Assembly: GCA_012064415.1 (NCBI GenBank)
Contig: SSNU01000052.1
Coordinates: 123,176 to 187,175 of the forward strand
Source of the DNA: Gyrodactylus bullatarudis
Taxonomy: Eukaryota; Platyhelminthes; Monogenea; Gyrodactylidea; Gyrodactylidae
Direction of reading: 5' to 3'
DNA length: 64,000 nt
The notes under the pieces are model-generated. The model did no database searches. It was not told the DNA's origin and was given only the letters and a program-made list of their open reading frames with translations. Below are positions 36,040 through 46,085 of this stretch, piece by piece. Position 1 is the first letter of the stretch. Every line of letters starts with the position of its first letter. The position numbers were made by a program, and so were the translations under genes.

Positions 36040-36504
36040 TTATGAAAAGACAACTTTGTTAAGAGATTTCTCTCCAGATGAAAAACTTGTATCGTCTTCT
36101 GATTCTTCGCAATGAGTTAATTTTGAAACAATAATAGGCACTTTAATCGCTGATGATACTTCAGGATATTTATGTTTTGAAGGAACCAATACAGGAGATA
36201 AAATAGTTTTGCAAAAGTAACAGTCCTCGTGATTAGCTGGTAAAGTCCATGTCATAATATTAAGTTTCCAAACTTTTTTGGTATAATTCAATTTAAGATC
36301 ACAGCTCATACAGATTTTCGAAGGTGCGAAAATTTTTCCATGATCAATAAGAGGTAATCCAAATGTAGAAAGATAACAACCAATTATCTGCTGAGTGATA
36401 GGGCGTAGCTGCTTATCTATGAAATATAATCCACATATATAACAGAAGTTATCCTTATTGTTAATACATGTGAATAATCTTGAAGTCATGTTAGAAAAAT
36501 GCAA
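36040..36504 (-). CDS. Antisense zinc-binding ORF carried by the piggyBac element
   Basis: A 154-residue ORF, convergent with the transposase. It has three CxxC pairs (CYIC near residue 21, CMSC near 66 and CYFC near 96), spaced by LRPITQQIIGCYLSTFGLPL, APSKI and WKLNIMTWTLPANHED. This pattern resembles an uncharacterised arthropod family with the core 'FCYICG...ITPLIKKAY...APHICC..C...DCYFC', here in a short form with an acidic Ser/Glu tail. Its end overlaps the antisense of the lost transposase tail (36040-36114) by about 75 nt. The function is unknown; it could be a captured host gene or a DNA-binding accessory. The start is the first Met; a second at residue 6 is possible. Confidence 0.65.
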   Translation of the reverse strand: MHFSNMTSRLFTCINNKDNFCYICGLYFIDKQLRPITQQIIGCYLSTFGLPLIDHGKIFAPSKICMSCDLKLNYTKKVWKLNIMTWTLPANHEDCYFCKTILSPVLVPSKHKYPEVSSAIKVPIIVSKLTHCEESEDDTSFSSGEKSLNKVVFS

Positions 36505-37268
36505 TTTATTAGGGAAGAATTATATATTCAGTTTCGTGTCAAATGATTGGCTAAAAATAGAGAGGGTTTTAAGTGGAGTTGGGGGTCACCAGATCCACTT
36601 GAGAATAACAAATGATATACCATTCGGAAGCTGATTAAATACTCTACAGAACTGAGTATAATGAACTTACTTAAGAAGTTTACATTAAACGCAGTCAACC
36701 ATAAAAGAGAAAAATTACCTCCCAAAAATCGTGGAAAAAACACATTTTTGAATATTCTAAAGGCGCTCCTGACCTTAAATCAAATCGGATCATATTCAAA
36801 TTTTGAACTTAAGTATATAAACTATCTGTGAAGACAATGTGTGAGTATGAAATCTTGAACTTATATCCTTGAGTATATATTTGAGTTTGAGTACACTTAG
36901 TTGCTAACGAAGTTCAAAAATCACCTAAACTCAAATAACTTTTTCATTTGATGGGAAACGCATATTTTTTCTTGCATTTTCGGAATCAGCATAATTTTTT
37001 ACATCAGAAAATGTCATTCACAAAAATATAGATTTATTTTTTTTTCAAAACTTTCCTCAGTGTAATAAATAAAATATATTTGTCGCTAACAAGTAGTTAA
37101 GTAATTTTCTATAACCTTTGATTACGACCTGATACAGATCGAAACAAAGCACTAGTTTGACTAAAATTTCAACTACATAAAGTTTGTTCAATAGAACCTG
37201 ATAAATAAATTAGTGAAAAAATCAAATAAAAATCTCAATAGGTTTTTTCCTGGTAACGAGCGGGTTAA

Positions 37269-40133
37269 ATTTTTGCTAGTCCAATCAAAAGCTATCAGAC
37301 CAGGCCCAATTACTAGATTGAGACGCTTTAGAAACAGCATGATTCAAATAAAAGAGATGATAATAACCAAGAAAAAATAGCATTCGATTTTGAATAACAA
37401 AATTATTTTCGAGAGGAAATATTTTTGAAGATTGTTAATTTCATAAATCTCATAAAATTCTAGCAACATTTCAAAAATAGCATTTTTACTGTCCTAGTAA
37501 TTAGTAAAATAGTATCATTTTTTTATCGTAAACCCTTTTGCAACTTTAATTAATTGTTTTTAAACTGAAAAAAATCATTTCGTTTCATAAATAATTTGTA
37601 TAGTTTTTATAGAAAGATTATGATTTTCTGGGCTATTTAAAAAAGGTAGTTGTTGGTTATCATGTTTGTTTGAGGTGTCAAGCTTGGAGTTGTAGTTCAG
37701 GTGTGCAGAATAATGAATAATTTGGATTATGTGAGTCAGAAGAAATAGATATATTGAGTCCATAGGTTCTAGATTTTTCTGCTAATTTCCAATTAATTTC
37801 GGCCAAGAACCAGCACACAGAATCATAAACTTTTTAATCTTGATCGATTTCACTAGACTTTCAGTAAATGGCTAGTGATATTGTTAAATCAAGCTAAAAT
37901 TTAAACAGAACTATCGTTTGTTTCTAGTCTAAAACCGTGGCTGGCTCAGTTTTTTGAATTAAGAACGTTCTGTATCTGATCAACTGGAACTTATGTCTGA
38001 AACGAATGTTAGCCGAATGGCCAGTTTACAAAATTCAAAACATGGTTTTATGAGCAGGATGTAATAAAGAGTATTACGACCTGGAAACTACTCTTGAGAA
38101 GTTGCTGTCAGACATCAAGCGTAAGACGGGAAAGCAGGTCGGGCCAATGAACATCAATTTTGTTATAATAGACATCTGCATACATGAAATAGTTCGGTTA
38201 AAATTTGAGCTTTATTTAACAATATTAAAAATGATAGTATCTTTACAAATTATACGTATTCTTGTAGCTTGATAAGTTTCCTTTCTAATGAGAGGTAAAA
38301 ATGTACTTAAAGTATTCTTTAGTTAAAATTATTGCTCAAGAAAGTGTTGTGGCCTACTGGAAAATGGGACATGAAGAGTTAACCATGATGGGAAATTTTA
38401 ATAACGTGATTGATTCTGATTGGTTCACACCTCGTGACACGTATAGTAGGTGTACACTTTCTTCAATCCTATAGACCGTAGCGCTAAGGTGTCTATGTGT
38501 TCGAGAAGCTAGTTGAAATTAATAAGATATCTAAAAGAGTTTATTTCTTATGATAAAGAAAGGCTTGTTTGATGAGCAATTCAAGAAGATATAATGGCAG
38601 ATAACTAGCATTAAAAATACCAAAAAAGTTTTTTACCGTCCTGATTATTACACATGAAAGAGTAATTTCAAACTACTTATTCAAGAGAGAATATCATTTT
38701 ATGATGTAAAATTTTATCGATTCCTGTCAAAATTAATTAATTCTATGCAAGGAATAATTTTATGAAAAATGACTACAGTACAGTTTTTGTAAAAGTGTTT
38801 CTCAAATTGTATGATGAAATTTTCTATCGCAGTTTAAATGACTGATCCTTCTATTTTTTTAGGACTGATGATAACTAGGGCATCAAAAAGACCTAAGTGT
38901 CCTTTTGGCTGTTTGAGGTCTATTTTCATTTCTATCCATAATCTAATTAGAGAAAGACTAATTTTTGTTTTTCTACGAACACTTTTCTATTTTTTGCCTC
39001 AAATAGATTCTCTAGGCTCCGTAATTGCCGTATTCGAAAACTAGATTTAAAATTTTTTGCTCTTCTAATATACTTTTTCCTATTTTCAGGGTGTATTCAG
39101 AATATATTTAATATTAATTTGACGTGAAAAACCGATTCAAAAAACCAATTGAAATAATGCAAATCTAAATAAAATTTTAAAAATAAGATTCAATACGAAA
39201 CTTTTTTCTCTCTTTTATTTTCCGTCAAATGAATGCATAAATTCGAAAAATTAAACATTTTGTAATACCCTACTATCTATATTAGGGTAATACAAAATAT
39301 TTTTTCCCGAACAACTTTCTGGGTGATTTGCTAATTTTGGACGCTTTTACACAGAAAATAAGATTTTCTTTAAAACACATTAAAATTTTCAAAAAACAAT
39401 GAGGATATGTAACGGATGGATTTTAAATAACTATCAGAATAATTCCCATCTTAAAAGTCATACAGATTACTCAAAAAAGTGAATTTAATCATTTATCGTA
39501 GTAACAATCATTCAAAATTTGTTGGCGTAAATTTTCAAATGAGATTTTGTATATCAGAAGAAAATTCAAAATATACAATTCATTAGGATTATTTTTATTT
39601 AATTCTCTATCGAATGAGCAGATAGCCGAAAAAGTTGTAAAAATTTGTACCCTAATCCATTTGAATGCAATTCAAGTTTTGATTACTCAACTTGTAAGAA
39701 TTTTATTACAGCCTGATAAGGGCCTACATTTTGTTTCAGGGCCTATTCTTTATTAAGGCCTATTAGGTCTTGATGTTTATTTCACATTGGCTCACGTTAA
39801 TCTTATTTCTAAACAAATTATCTCCTTACCATAAATGTTGTTATTTTTCTCTCATTTACTTTCTGAACTCAGTTTGTATTACAATGTACTATGCAATTAC
39901 CATCAAGTAGAAAGATGCCTACACTAAGCTCATCAATCTGGACCTTGGAGAAGATCCGGTACAGCTGAAAAATTATCTCCTGAACAGACTCAATGAAAAT
40001 GATGCAAAAGAAGTAGATGAAATGACAAAAGACCATATAGAGCCTTACATATATTCTTTGGCTAAAAAAGGCACTGTCTACCTCTTGTGGTGCAGGAAGA
40101 TCCTTTTCTATCATGAAGAATTTGTTTGTTGAT
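37269..40133. other. Non-coding, no gene recognised
   Basis: AT-rich with isolated short frames. The frame near 37980-38170 (EKLLSDIKRKTGKQVGP in one reading) is not long or familiar enough to call. A weakly conserved direct repeat joins 39260-39690 to 40600-41060, both with GAGATTTTGTATA. Confidence 0.45.
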
Positions 40134-40304
40134 ATAAGAAGATGCCAAAGTATTTCACAGATAAACATCTCTATTTCGGGCAAACTCATCAGTTTGATAC
40201 ATGCCATATAAATACAGTTTTTAGAAATTTATAAGGAACCTCACACTGATGAGTATGCCCGAAATAGAGATTTTTATTTGTGAAATACTTTGGCATCTTC
40301 TTAT
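40134..40304. mobile_element. 171-bp hairpin element with 64-bp arms
   Basis: The arms 40134-40197 and 40241-40304 are inverted, with about six mismatches, and the loop is 43 nt. The inner end carries CGGGCATACTCATCAGTGTG, which also appears singly at 61931-61950. It is a foldback-like MITE or an inverted dimer of one end. Confidence 0.65.
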
Positions 40305-41642
40305 TTCGTTCAAACATTTAATGACATCGGTAGCACAACTAAAAATCAATGTTTCTGAATAAATTGCCCATGAAAAATTTATTTATGGATAAAAGACACT
40401 TTTCAGATCGTCGCTTCGTATATTATCTTTCCTTACATTTTAATAGATCCCTTTGGTTAAATTTATTTTTGTTTTTGAACGATAATATTCTCGAACTTCA
40501 TCAAGAATATCAGTGTCCTAGTTTTTGTAATTGCCTTAATTTTAGGCTCCTAAAGAAAGGGAATAGCGTCCTATCATTGATATCATCTTTATTAGGTTAT
40601 TACAAAATTTTATTTTCCCCAAACAATGTTCTATGCCTTAATCAAAAATTGATGTTTTAACCGATCAAAACACAGTTTTGAAAGTCAAAATGAAAAATAT
40701 TTCATGTTCTGATATACAAAAATCCCATTCTCCTTGAAATCATCAAAATCACCTAATTTCCTAGAAATTTTTTTCAACATGTGAAAAAAGACTCAATTTT
40801 TACTAAAAGTCCTATTTTTATGTTGCAAAAACTACTCAGAAAACTCTATTTTGTTCTTTCTTTCTAAAATAATTTTACTAAAATTTATTGAAAAAATCTT
40901 GGCGCGTGTTCAAAATTGTCATTTTTAATCGAGATTTTGTATACCAGAACAAACTTGAAAACGTATGATTTTATAGGAAAAACTGCTTAGTTTTCGATTA
41001 TCTTCAAAATGAGATTAAGGCTGGAAAAAGTTTAAAAAATTGGCCTACTCTAATCTTCTCAACATTTACCATGAATATTTTTGGTTAACTTTCTTAATAT
41101 CAATTTGGTACCGATTATTAATTACAATTATTAAAATAATTATTCTGATATCAATGAAAAACATAATAATTAAATCTATTAAAACTTGGCTCGTCATTTC
41201 GATTATCAGTTCTTGGTGAGCATTTTTCATTAAAAAGTATCAGGTGAAAAAACAGAATACCAGATTCAAGAATTAGTCCCGTCAGATTAAACCTTATTCG
41301 TTTTTGATTCTATTCATGTAATGTAACAGGTAGAATTCCAAATTCTTGACTTTGGCCTCTTCTTTTCTCTCGTGAAATTTTCTCAGCTTAGAAAGAATGC
41401 TGATAATCTCATCATTTATCAGTTTCATCCAATCAGATTAAAGGAAAAGTATGACCTATGATAATAAAGTATACGTAATACCTATCAATAATCAAAAACA
41501 TTGATTAATATAACTATCTCGAATATTAATCTTTCTAAAAATGATATAATTATGTTATAATGCCTAGTAATTCTATTAAATAGTAATATATATAGTCTAT
41601 AAAAACATTTTTTAATTAAAATCAACATTTCCTATTTAATAG
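40305..41642. other. Non-coding, upstream of the MEK exons
   Basis: No kinase N-lobe exon could be recognised here, although one or more must precede 41643 in a complete gene. The right end is the pyrimidine-poor acceptor region before the MEK exon. Confidence 0.45.
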
Positions 41643-42401
41643 AGACGTCAAGCCATCAAACATCTTAGTAAAGAGAAATGGCGAAGTCAAATTATGTGAT
41701 TTTGGCGTCTCTGGACAGTTGATCGATTCCCTAGTCAACAGTTTTGTCGGTACCAGATCCTATATGGCTCCAGAACGTCTGTCAGGGGAACAATACTCAA
41801 CATTATCCGATGTTTGGTCTCTGGGCTTATCCCTAATTGAATTGGCTAGTGGAAGATATCCCATACCTCAGATGGAAACCGAGGAATTATTTATCGATGA
41901 TGCTTTCAGTCGGGACCGAGAAGAGAATATAAACATTCACATGGAAGTTGCACGAAACGGCACTTTTCTTAAACGTAAACTCAATCAATCGTTTTCCTTG
42001 ATTCAAACATTTTATTGATAATTTTAATTTCAGCTGTCCCATCTGAAAGGTCCAAAGTTCTCGGGATCTTTGAATTATTAACCTACATTGTTGACTATCC
42101 TCCACCACGTCTACCTGATGTCGGCTTCTCCATGGAATTTATAGACCTGGTTGATTCTTGTCTAGCTCGTCATGCAAAAAATCGTCTCGGTCTCAAGGCT
42201 CTGCTTACTCACCAGTTTGTCAAAACTGTGGGCGGTATGTTTCCCCAGGGGGTAGAAAGACGTGGGTCCATTTGCTTGCTAGACTCTTCCCTCATCTCTG
42301 ATTCCTCTCATGGTAGCAGTAACGACTATACATATTTACTTGGTGATTACCTGAAAAATATTCTACCATATCGGGAAGAGAGTAGTGCAGACCCTTTGTA
42401 A
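41643..42401 (+). CDS. MEK1/2-type MAP kinase kinase, 3' exons (partial)
   Basis: Two exons, 41643-41974 and 42034-42401, are joined across a 59 nt intron in phase 1. They encode the kinase C-lobe: [16 protein letters not shown] (subdomain VIb, preceded by a split Arg codon), [47 protein letters not shown], and the C-terminal [17 protein letters not shown]. The two serines in DSLVNS correspond to the activating sites phosphorylated by RAF. The FELL-x-YIV-x-x-PPP-x-LP stretch and GRYPIP are specific to MEK1/2 (fly Dsor1). MEK phosphorylates ERK on Thr and Tyr. The glycine loop, catalytic Lys and ERK-docking N-terminus are missing from the window's recognisable sequence, so the gene is either 5'-spread over long introns or a truncated copy. 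The tail after the kinase is Ser-rich. Confidence 0.9.
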
Positions 42402-42856
42402 ACAAATACTCAACCTACTTCCAAGTTGATCTCAGAAGTTTCGGCATGTGATAAACCTTTTACACAGATTTTTTACATTTTTTTCTGTTTGACGTGTTCT
42501 GGTTTGGTAATCGTTCATTGACATCAAGGCATTCTTTAATTTATCAAATATTTATTTCTTTTTATCAAAAATAATGCAAACTTTTTATATTAATAATTCC
42601 AAAATGAAATTTTTGTCGGTTTCTCCGGGGAAACGAAGGAAACATGAATATTTTTTTGTCTTCCAGCCAGTATATTCAAAGATACATGCGCCGGTATTTA
42701 TGTGACAATTTTCTTAGTAATGATCATGTTAAATAAAATGATTTTGTTCAAATTGTGTTGTTTATATTAGACTATTTTGTTCTTTTTTACAATTGTCTGA
42801 ATAAAATAATAAATGTCGAAATTCGATATCTTTTCTACAAGTGCACCAAGTTTATT
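42402..42856. other. 3' flanks of the convergent MEK and FUN14 genes
   Basis: An AATAAA for the MEK transcript is at 42732-42737. The MEK and FUN14 stop codons face each other across 455 bp. No other gene is seen. Confidence 0.5.
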
Positions 42857-43445
42857 TTAGGAGAATGAAAAGCCAATCATACAGCCTCCAATGAACGAAG
42901 CAGTAAAGGTTGAATCACCTCTGCGAAGTCTGTCATACTAGAAAAAGGAATTGATTAACGTTAATTTTCAAAATGAATTGTATGAGACAAGCTAGACACT
43001 ACATATTTTACTCAATTAATTGATAAAAGATGAAAAATATGGAACTAACCAATGGATTAAATCGTCTCTAAAAAGAAAAATAAATCAAATGAGAAAACTA
43101 AGTTTTAACTTAAAACTTTTAAGTAATATTTTAAAAACTCACATTGAAGGAGTCTAGAACAGAGGCGTGGTTTGTAAAGTTTCTTTTCATTTTATTCCAA
43201 TCGATTTTGAAACAACCAGATTCGTTTGCGAATTGTATAAGTATTAAAGAGGTTCCAATAATAAGGGCAGTACTTTTACCAACTTTGGCGAAAATGTAAC
43301 CAGAAAGACTTGGAGATACTAAATTTATCAAGACTTACAATCCAGATCCTGCTCCGATAGCGATTTGTTGAGTTTTAGGTCTAGAGTGGACACTCGATAC
43401 AATATCATCAACACTGGATTTAGCCTTATTTAATTGTTCTTCCAT
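42857..43445 (-). CDS. FUN14-domain protein (FUNDC1/2 family)
   Basis: Four exons, 43445-43339, 43308-43143, 43067-43050 and 42937-42857, give 123 residues. FUN14 proteins are small outer mitochondrial membrane proteins; FUNDC1 is a mitophagy receptor. The core reads QQIAIGAGSGFLSGYIFAKV then GKSTALIIGTSLILIQFANE and FKIDWNKM. The C-terminus is SFIGGCMIGFSFS, aligning to the usual GFVGGFLLGLAS. Intron 1 is only 30 nt (GTAAGT...CCAAG), and removing it keeps the alignment without a gap. Exon 3 is an 18-nt microexon in phase 0. The N-terminus is very short and has no obvious YxxL LC3-binding motif, so mitophagy receptor function is doubtful. The start lies 143 bp from the divergent IMP3 start. 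Confidence 0.85.
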
Positions 43446-43588
43446 TTTTGCGTCTAACAGTTAGACTCTAACTTTTACCTAGACGAACTAATTTACTTAG
43501 TGAATTATATTAAAATGATATTTCTAACAAGTAAAACTATTTTTTGATTCTGCCAGCCAGAACCTGTTTGAAACTTCCTATTTTTCAA
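43446..43588. promoter_or_regulatory. Bidirectional promoter of the FUN14 and IMP3 genes
   Basis: 143 bp between the divergent start codons. No TATA box stands out. An in-frame upstream ATA/ATG-poor stretch precedes IMP3, so its Met at 43589 is the natural start. Confidence 0.5.
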
Positions 43589-44137
43589 ATGGTTCGTAAG
43601 CTCAAGCATCATGAGCAAAAGTTGCTCAAAAAGTTTGATTTTCTCAATTGGAAAACAGACAATAATCTCCATGAGTTGAAAATTATGAGAAAGTTTTACA
43701 TTCAACGCCGTGAAGATTATACAACTTACAATAAATTATCTAGAGACATCAGAAATATAACCGATAAACTTAAAGAACTTCCAGAAGATGATGCTTTTCG
43801 CCAAGAAATGGTTCGTCTGCTTCTTACTAAACTACACTCAATGGGATTAGTTCCAACAAAAGCTTCTCTTTTACTAGCATCTAAAGTTTCCGCTTCAGCC
43901 TTTTGTAGACGACGTTTGCCAGTTGTCATGACCAGATCTCATATGGCAGAAAATCTCAAAGCAGCCGTAACCTTTATAGAACAAGCCCACGTAAGAGTTG
44001 GGTCCCATGTTATAAGAGATCCAGCTTACTTGGTAACTCGAAATATGGAAGATTTCATCCAATGGGCACCTGGATCCAAAATTAAAGAAAAAATTGATTC
44101 TTATAATGGACTTGAAGATGATTACGCAATGGAATAA
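43589..44137 (+). CDS. IMP3: IMP3, U3 small nucleolar ribonucleoprotein
   Basis: Intronless, 182 residues (human IMP3 has 184). IMP3 binds U3 snoRNA with IMP4 and MPP10 in the small-subunit processome and promotes U3-pre-rRNA pairing in the nucleolus. The start MVRKLKHHEQKLLKKFDFLN is the family's conserved opening. It is followed by VMRKFYIQ-like LKIMRKFYIQRREDY, LSRDIRNIT and the S4 RNA-binding domain FCRRRLPVVM to GSHVIRDPAYLVTRNMEDFI. The residues upstream in the same open frame (43544-43588) are not conserved and are read as 5' UTR. The TAA stop is embedded in an AATAAA (44133-44138), and the stop of the convergent MPV17-family gene is 9 bp away. Confidence 0.95.
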   Translation: MVRKLKHHEQKLLKKFDFLNWKTDNNLHELKIMRKFYIQRREDYTTYNKLSRDIRNITDKLKELPEDDAFRQEMVRLLLTKLHSMGLVPTKASLLLASKVSASAFCRRRLPVVMTRSHMAENLKAAVTFIEQAHVRVGSHVIRDPAYLVTRNMEDFIQWAPGSKIKEKIDSYNGLEDDYAME

Positions 44138-44146
44138 ATGAAAGCA

Positions 44147-44686
44147 TTAAATTTTATTCTCTAAAATTTCTTCATAGTAGAACATGAATGAATAAAAGGT
44201 TTCGTACAGATAAGAGACCAAATTATCGAATAAGACCCTTAGGTTGATTGGCACGTATTTAAAATTTAGAAACTGCACTGGTGCCCACGTAATTGCATCT
44301 ACAAGTGCTACAAAAACTCCGGTGTCTTGAATTTTTGAAGTGACATTCCTCAAATTCCCGTTATCCATAAAATGCTGAGTAGTGTATAGAGAAAATACAT
44401 AAGTGGGAGAAAAAATGACTCCATCCAGGACTATTTTGTAGATTATTGGCTTTTGAATTCTGTACATGTATAAATACCAATAATGAACCATGGGAGCAAG
44501 AAAGAATCCTGTTGCCGTGTACCTCATCGTTCTTTTCCAATCATATTCAGTATTAAACGATGATTTAAGACTTTGAGCCGTCAAATCAGCAACAAGAGAA
44601 AAACCGCTTGAAATTATACAGTTGGTCAATAACAAGTTACTCTTAACAAATGCATTTATTCTGCTAAAAGATTTTAGTTGATTCAT
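44147..44686 (-). CDS. MPV17/PMP22-family mitochondrial membrane protein
   Basis: Intronless, 179 residues. MPV17 relatives are multi-pass proteins of the inner mitochondrial (or peroxisomal) membrane, linked to mitochondrial DNA or ribosome maintenance. The family signature is clear: DWKRTMRYTATGFFLAPMVH YWY near residue 50 and ITWAPVQFLNFKYVPINLRV near 130 (W-x-P-x-Q-x-x-NF-x-x-VP-x-x-x-R). They frame about four hydrophobic segments. The basic N-terminus with KSFSRINAFVKSN could act as a mitochondrial targeting signal. The closest subgroup (MPV17, MPV17L or MPV17L2) cannot be told from here. It converges on IMP3, so their 3' UTRs must overlap as antisense RNAs. Confidence 0.9.
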   Translation of the reverse strand: MNQLKSFSRINAFVKSNLLLTNCIISSGFSLVADLTAQSLKSSFNTEYDWKRTMRYTATGFFLAPMVHYWYLYMYRIQKPIIYKIVLDGVIFSPTYVFSLYTTQHFMDNGNLRNVTSKIQDTGVFVALVDAITWAPVQFLNFKYVPINLRVLFDNLVSYLYETFYSFMFYYEEILENKI

Positions 44687-45211
44687 TGATAATTAAAATT
44701 ATCAATTAAACAAAATTTAATTAAATTTAAGCGCAACTACAAAATATTCGCCGTAATTTAATAAAGTTTTTGTTTCAATTTTCAATACGATTAAATGATT
44801 TAATTTTTCAAATTAAATTTATGTGACTACTTTTTAGTACATATACAATATATATTATTTGTTTCAATACTCAAAAACATCCTAATTAAATTTTGTTCAT
44901 ATTAAAGGTAATAATGAAAATACTGAGTTCTCAATAAAATTTGCCAATATTGTTTGTTGATTGAATCCTACAACTTATTTCTACAACACTGTTGGAGTCT
45001 AAAATTTAGACAGAACTTAATGAAACAGACTGGAGAAAATTTTAAGAGATTGCTTTCTTTAGAATTAGCCATATTTAAGATTGATTGATATTTTTGAAAT
45101 ATTTTGAAGAAGTCATTTATAGAAAAAAATGTGTGTGACTAGTGTGTCTTTTGGAATCTAGGTTATACGGGAGGGTCATGTGTATAAAAATGATTACATA
45201 ATACATGTTTG
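44687..45211. other. Intergenic, upstream of the acidic secreted gene
   Basis: No gene seen. AT-rich, with the MPV17-family promoter at the left end and the next gene's promoter at the right. Confidence 0.5.
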
Positions 45212-45218
45212 TATATAA
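45212..45218 (+). promoter_or_regulatory. TATA box of the acidic secreted gene
   Basis: TATATAA 42 nt before the ATG at 45254, implying a very short 5' UTR. The spacing is like that of the secreted peptide gene at 53765. Confidence 0.5.
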
Positions 45219-45253
45219 CGAGTTCTTAGTTTTGTGAAATTCTCGAGAGCAAA

Positions 45254-46085
45254 ATGCTATCAAAACTATTACTGCTAATGTTGGTTAGCCTTTTCGGCTC
45301 AACTCTTGCTGGTCGTCATTCTCATGGCCATTTTAGAGTCATTCCACATACTTACCATGGTTATCAGCATGAAAATATTTATCCAAATGATGATGTAAGC
45401 TATGATGTAAGTGGAGGGCAGTTTGAAAATGACCTGGAAGAAATTAGTGACCAAGATCTAGAAGAATTTCTTACTGGAGCTGAGAAACTTTTGAATATGC
45501 TCGTGGAAGTTGAGAAAATTTTCAATTTGTTTGAAAAAGAAATGAGCAGTATGCTGGAGGAAAGTTCTAGTATTTTCGATGGTAAGCATTATTCAGTGAT
45601 TGAGAATAAACTAATTTACAGATCTTGAAGATGATAAAACTGAATCTGATTCTGAACAAACTTCAGATCAACCTGAAACTCAAAATGAAAATGAACAGAA
45701 TACCCCAGAAGCCTCTGAAGATTCTCCAACATATGAAGATGAAACTACACAAGTACCTGTAGAAGAGAATACACCAGAAGCCTCTGAAGACTCTCCAACA
45801 AATGAAGATGAAACTACAGAAGTACCTGTAGAAGAGAATACCCCAGAAGCCTCTGAAGATTCTCCAACATATGAAGATGAAACTACAGAAGTACCTGTAG
45901 AAGAGAATACCCCAGAAGCCTCTGAAGAGGCTGAAGCAAATGAACCGGAATCTCAAAATGAGGAAAAGAAGGAAATTTCTGGGGAAAAAACAATCGACCA
46001 AGAAGCAAAAGAGTTGATTAACATGTTAGAAGAAGGTAATTCTCTCAAAGATTTGGATATCTATGACCTAACTTCACTCAGATAA
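45254..46085 (+). CDS. Secreted acidic protein with 23-residue repeats
   Basis: Exon 1 45254-45581, a 40-nt intron (GTAAGC...TTACAG), and exon 2 45622-46085 give 263 residues. A signal peptide (MLSKLLLLMLVSLFGSTLAG) precedes a His/Tyr-rich segment (RHSHGHFRVIPHTYHGYQHE) and a helical acidic region (DQDLEEFLTGAEKLLNMLVE). Exon 2 encodes three near-identical 69-nt tandem units of NTPEASEDSPTYEDETTQVP plus VEE, then a Glu/Lys-rich end. It is likely extracellular and largely disordered, with metal or matrix binding suggested by the His and Glu content; no homolog is recognised. The repeat explains a long antisense frame (45663-46001), which is not a gene. Confidence 0.75.

Larger units (their letters stand above)
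33954..37264 (+). mobile_element. piggyBac DNA transposon, full length
   Basis: TTAA flanks both ends (33950-33953 and 37265-37268). The left terminus CCTCCTCGTTACCA matches the right terminus TGGTAACGAGCGGG in inverse with two mismatches. Inside are a plus-strand transposase (34322-35938) and a minus-strand zinc-binding ORF (36040-36504) that converge. The left 370 bp carry a duplicated 16-bp palindrome. The ~760 bp right of the second ORF have no coding sequence. The left TTAA is 56 bp right of a hAT-like MITE. Confidence 0.9.

Noticed and set aside
37980..38170. Possible coding fragment (EKLLSDIKRKTGKQVGP)
   Set aside because: The frame is interrupted by stops and no family could be named.
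45663..46001. Minus-strand open frame of 112 codons with repeats of FRGFWGILFYRY
   Set aside because: It is the exact antisense of the 69-nt coding repeats in the acidic secreted gene; the plus frame has a signal peptide, an intron in phase and coding-like composition.
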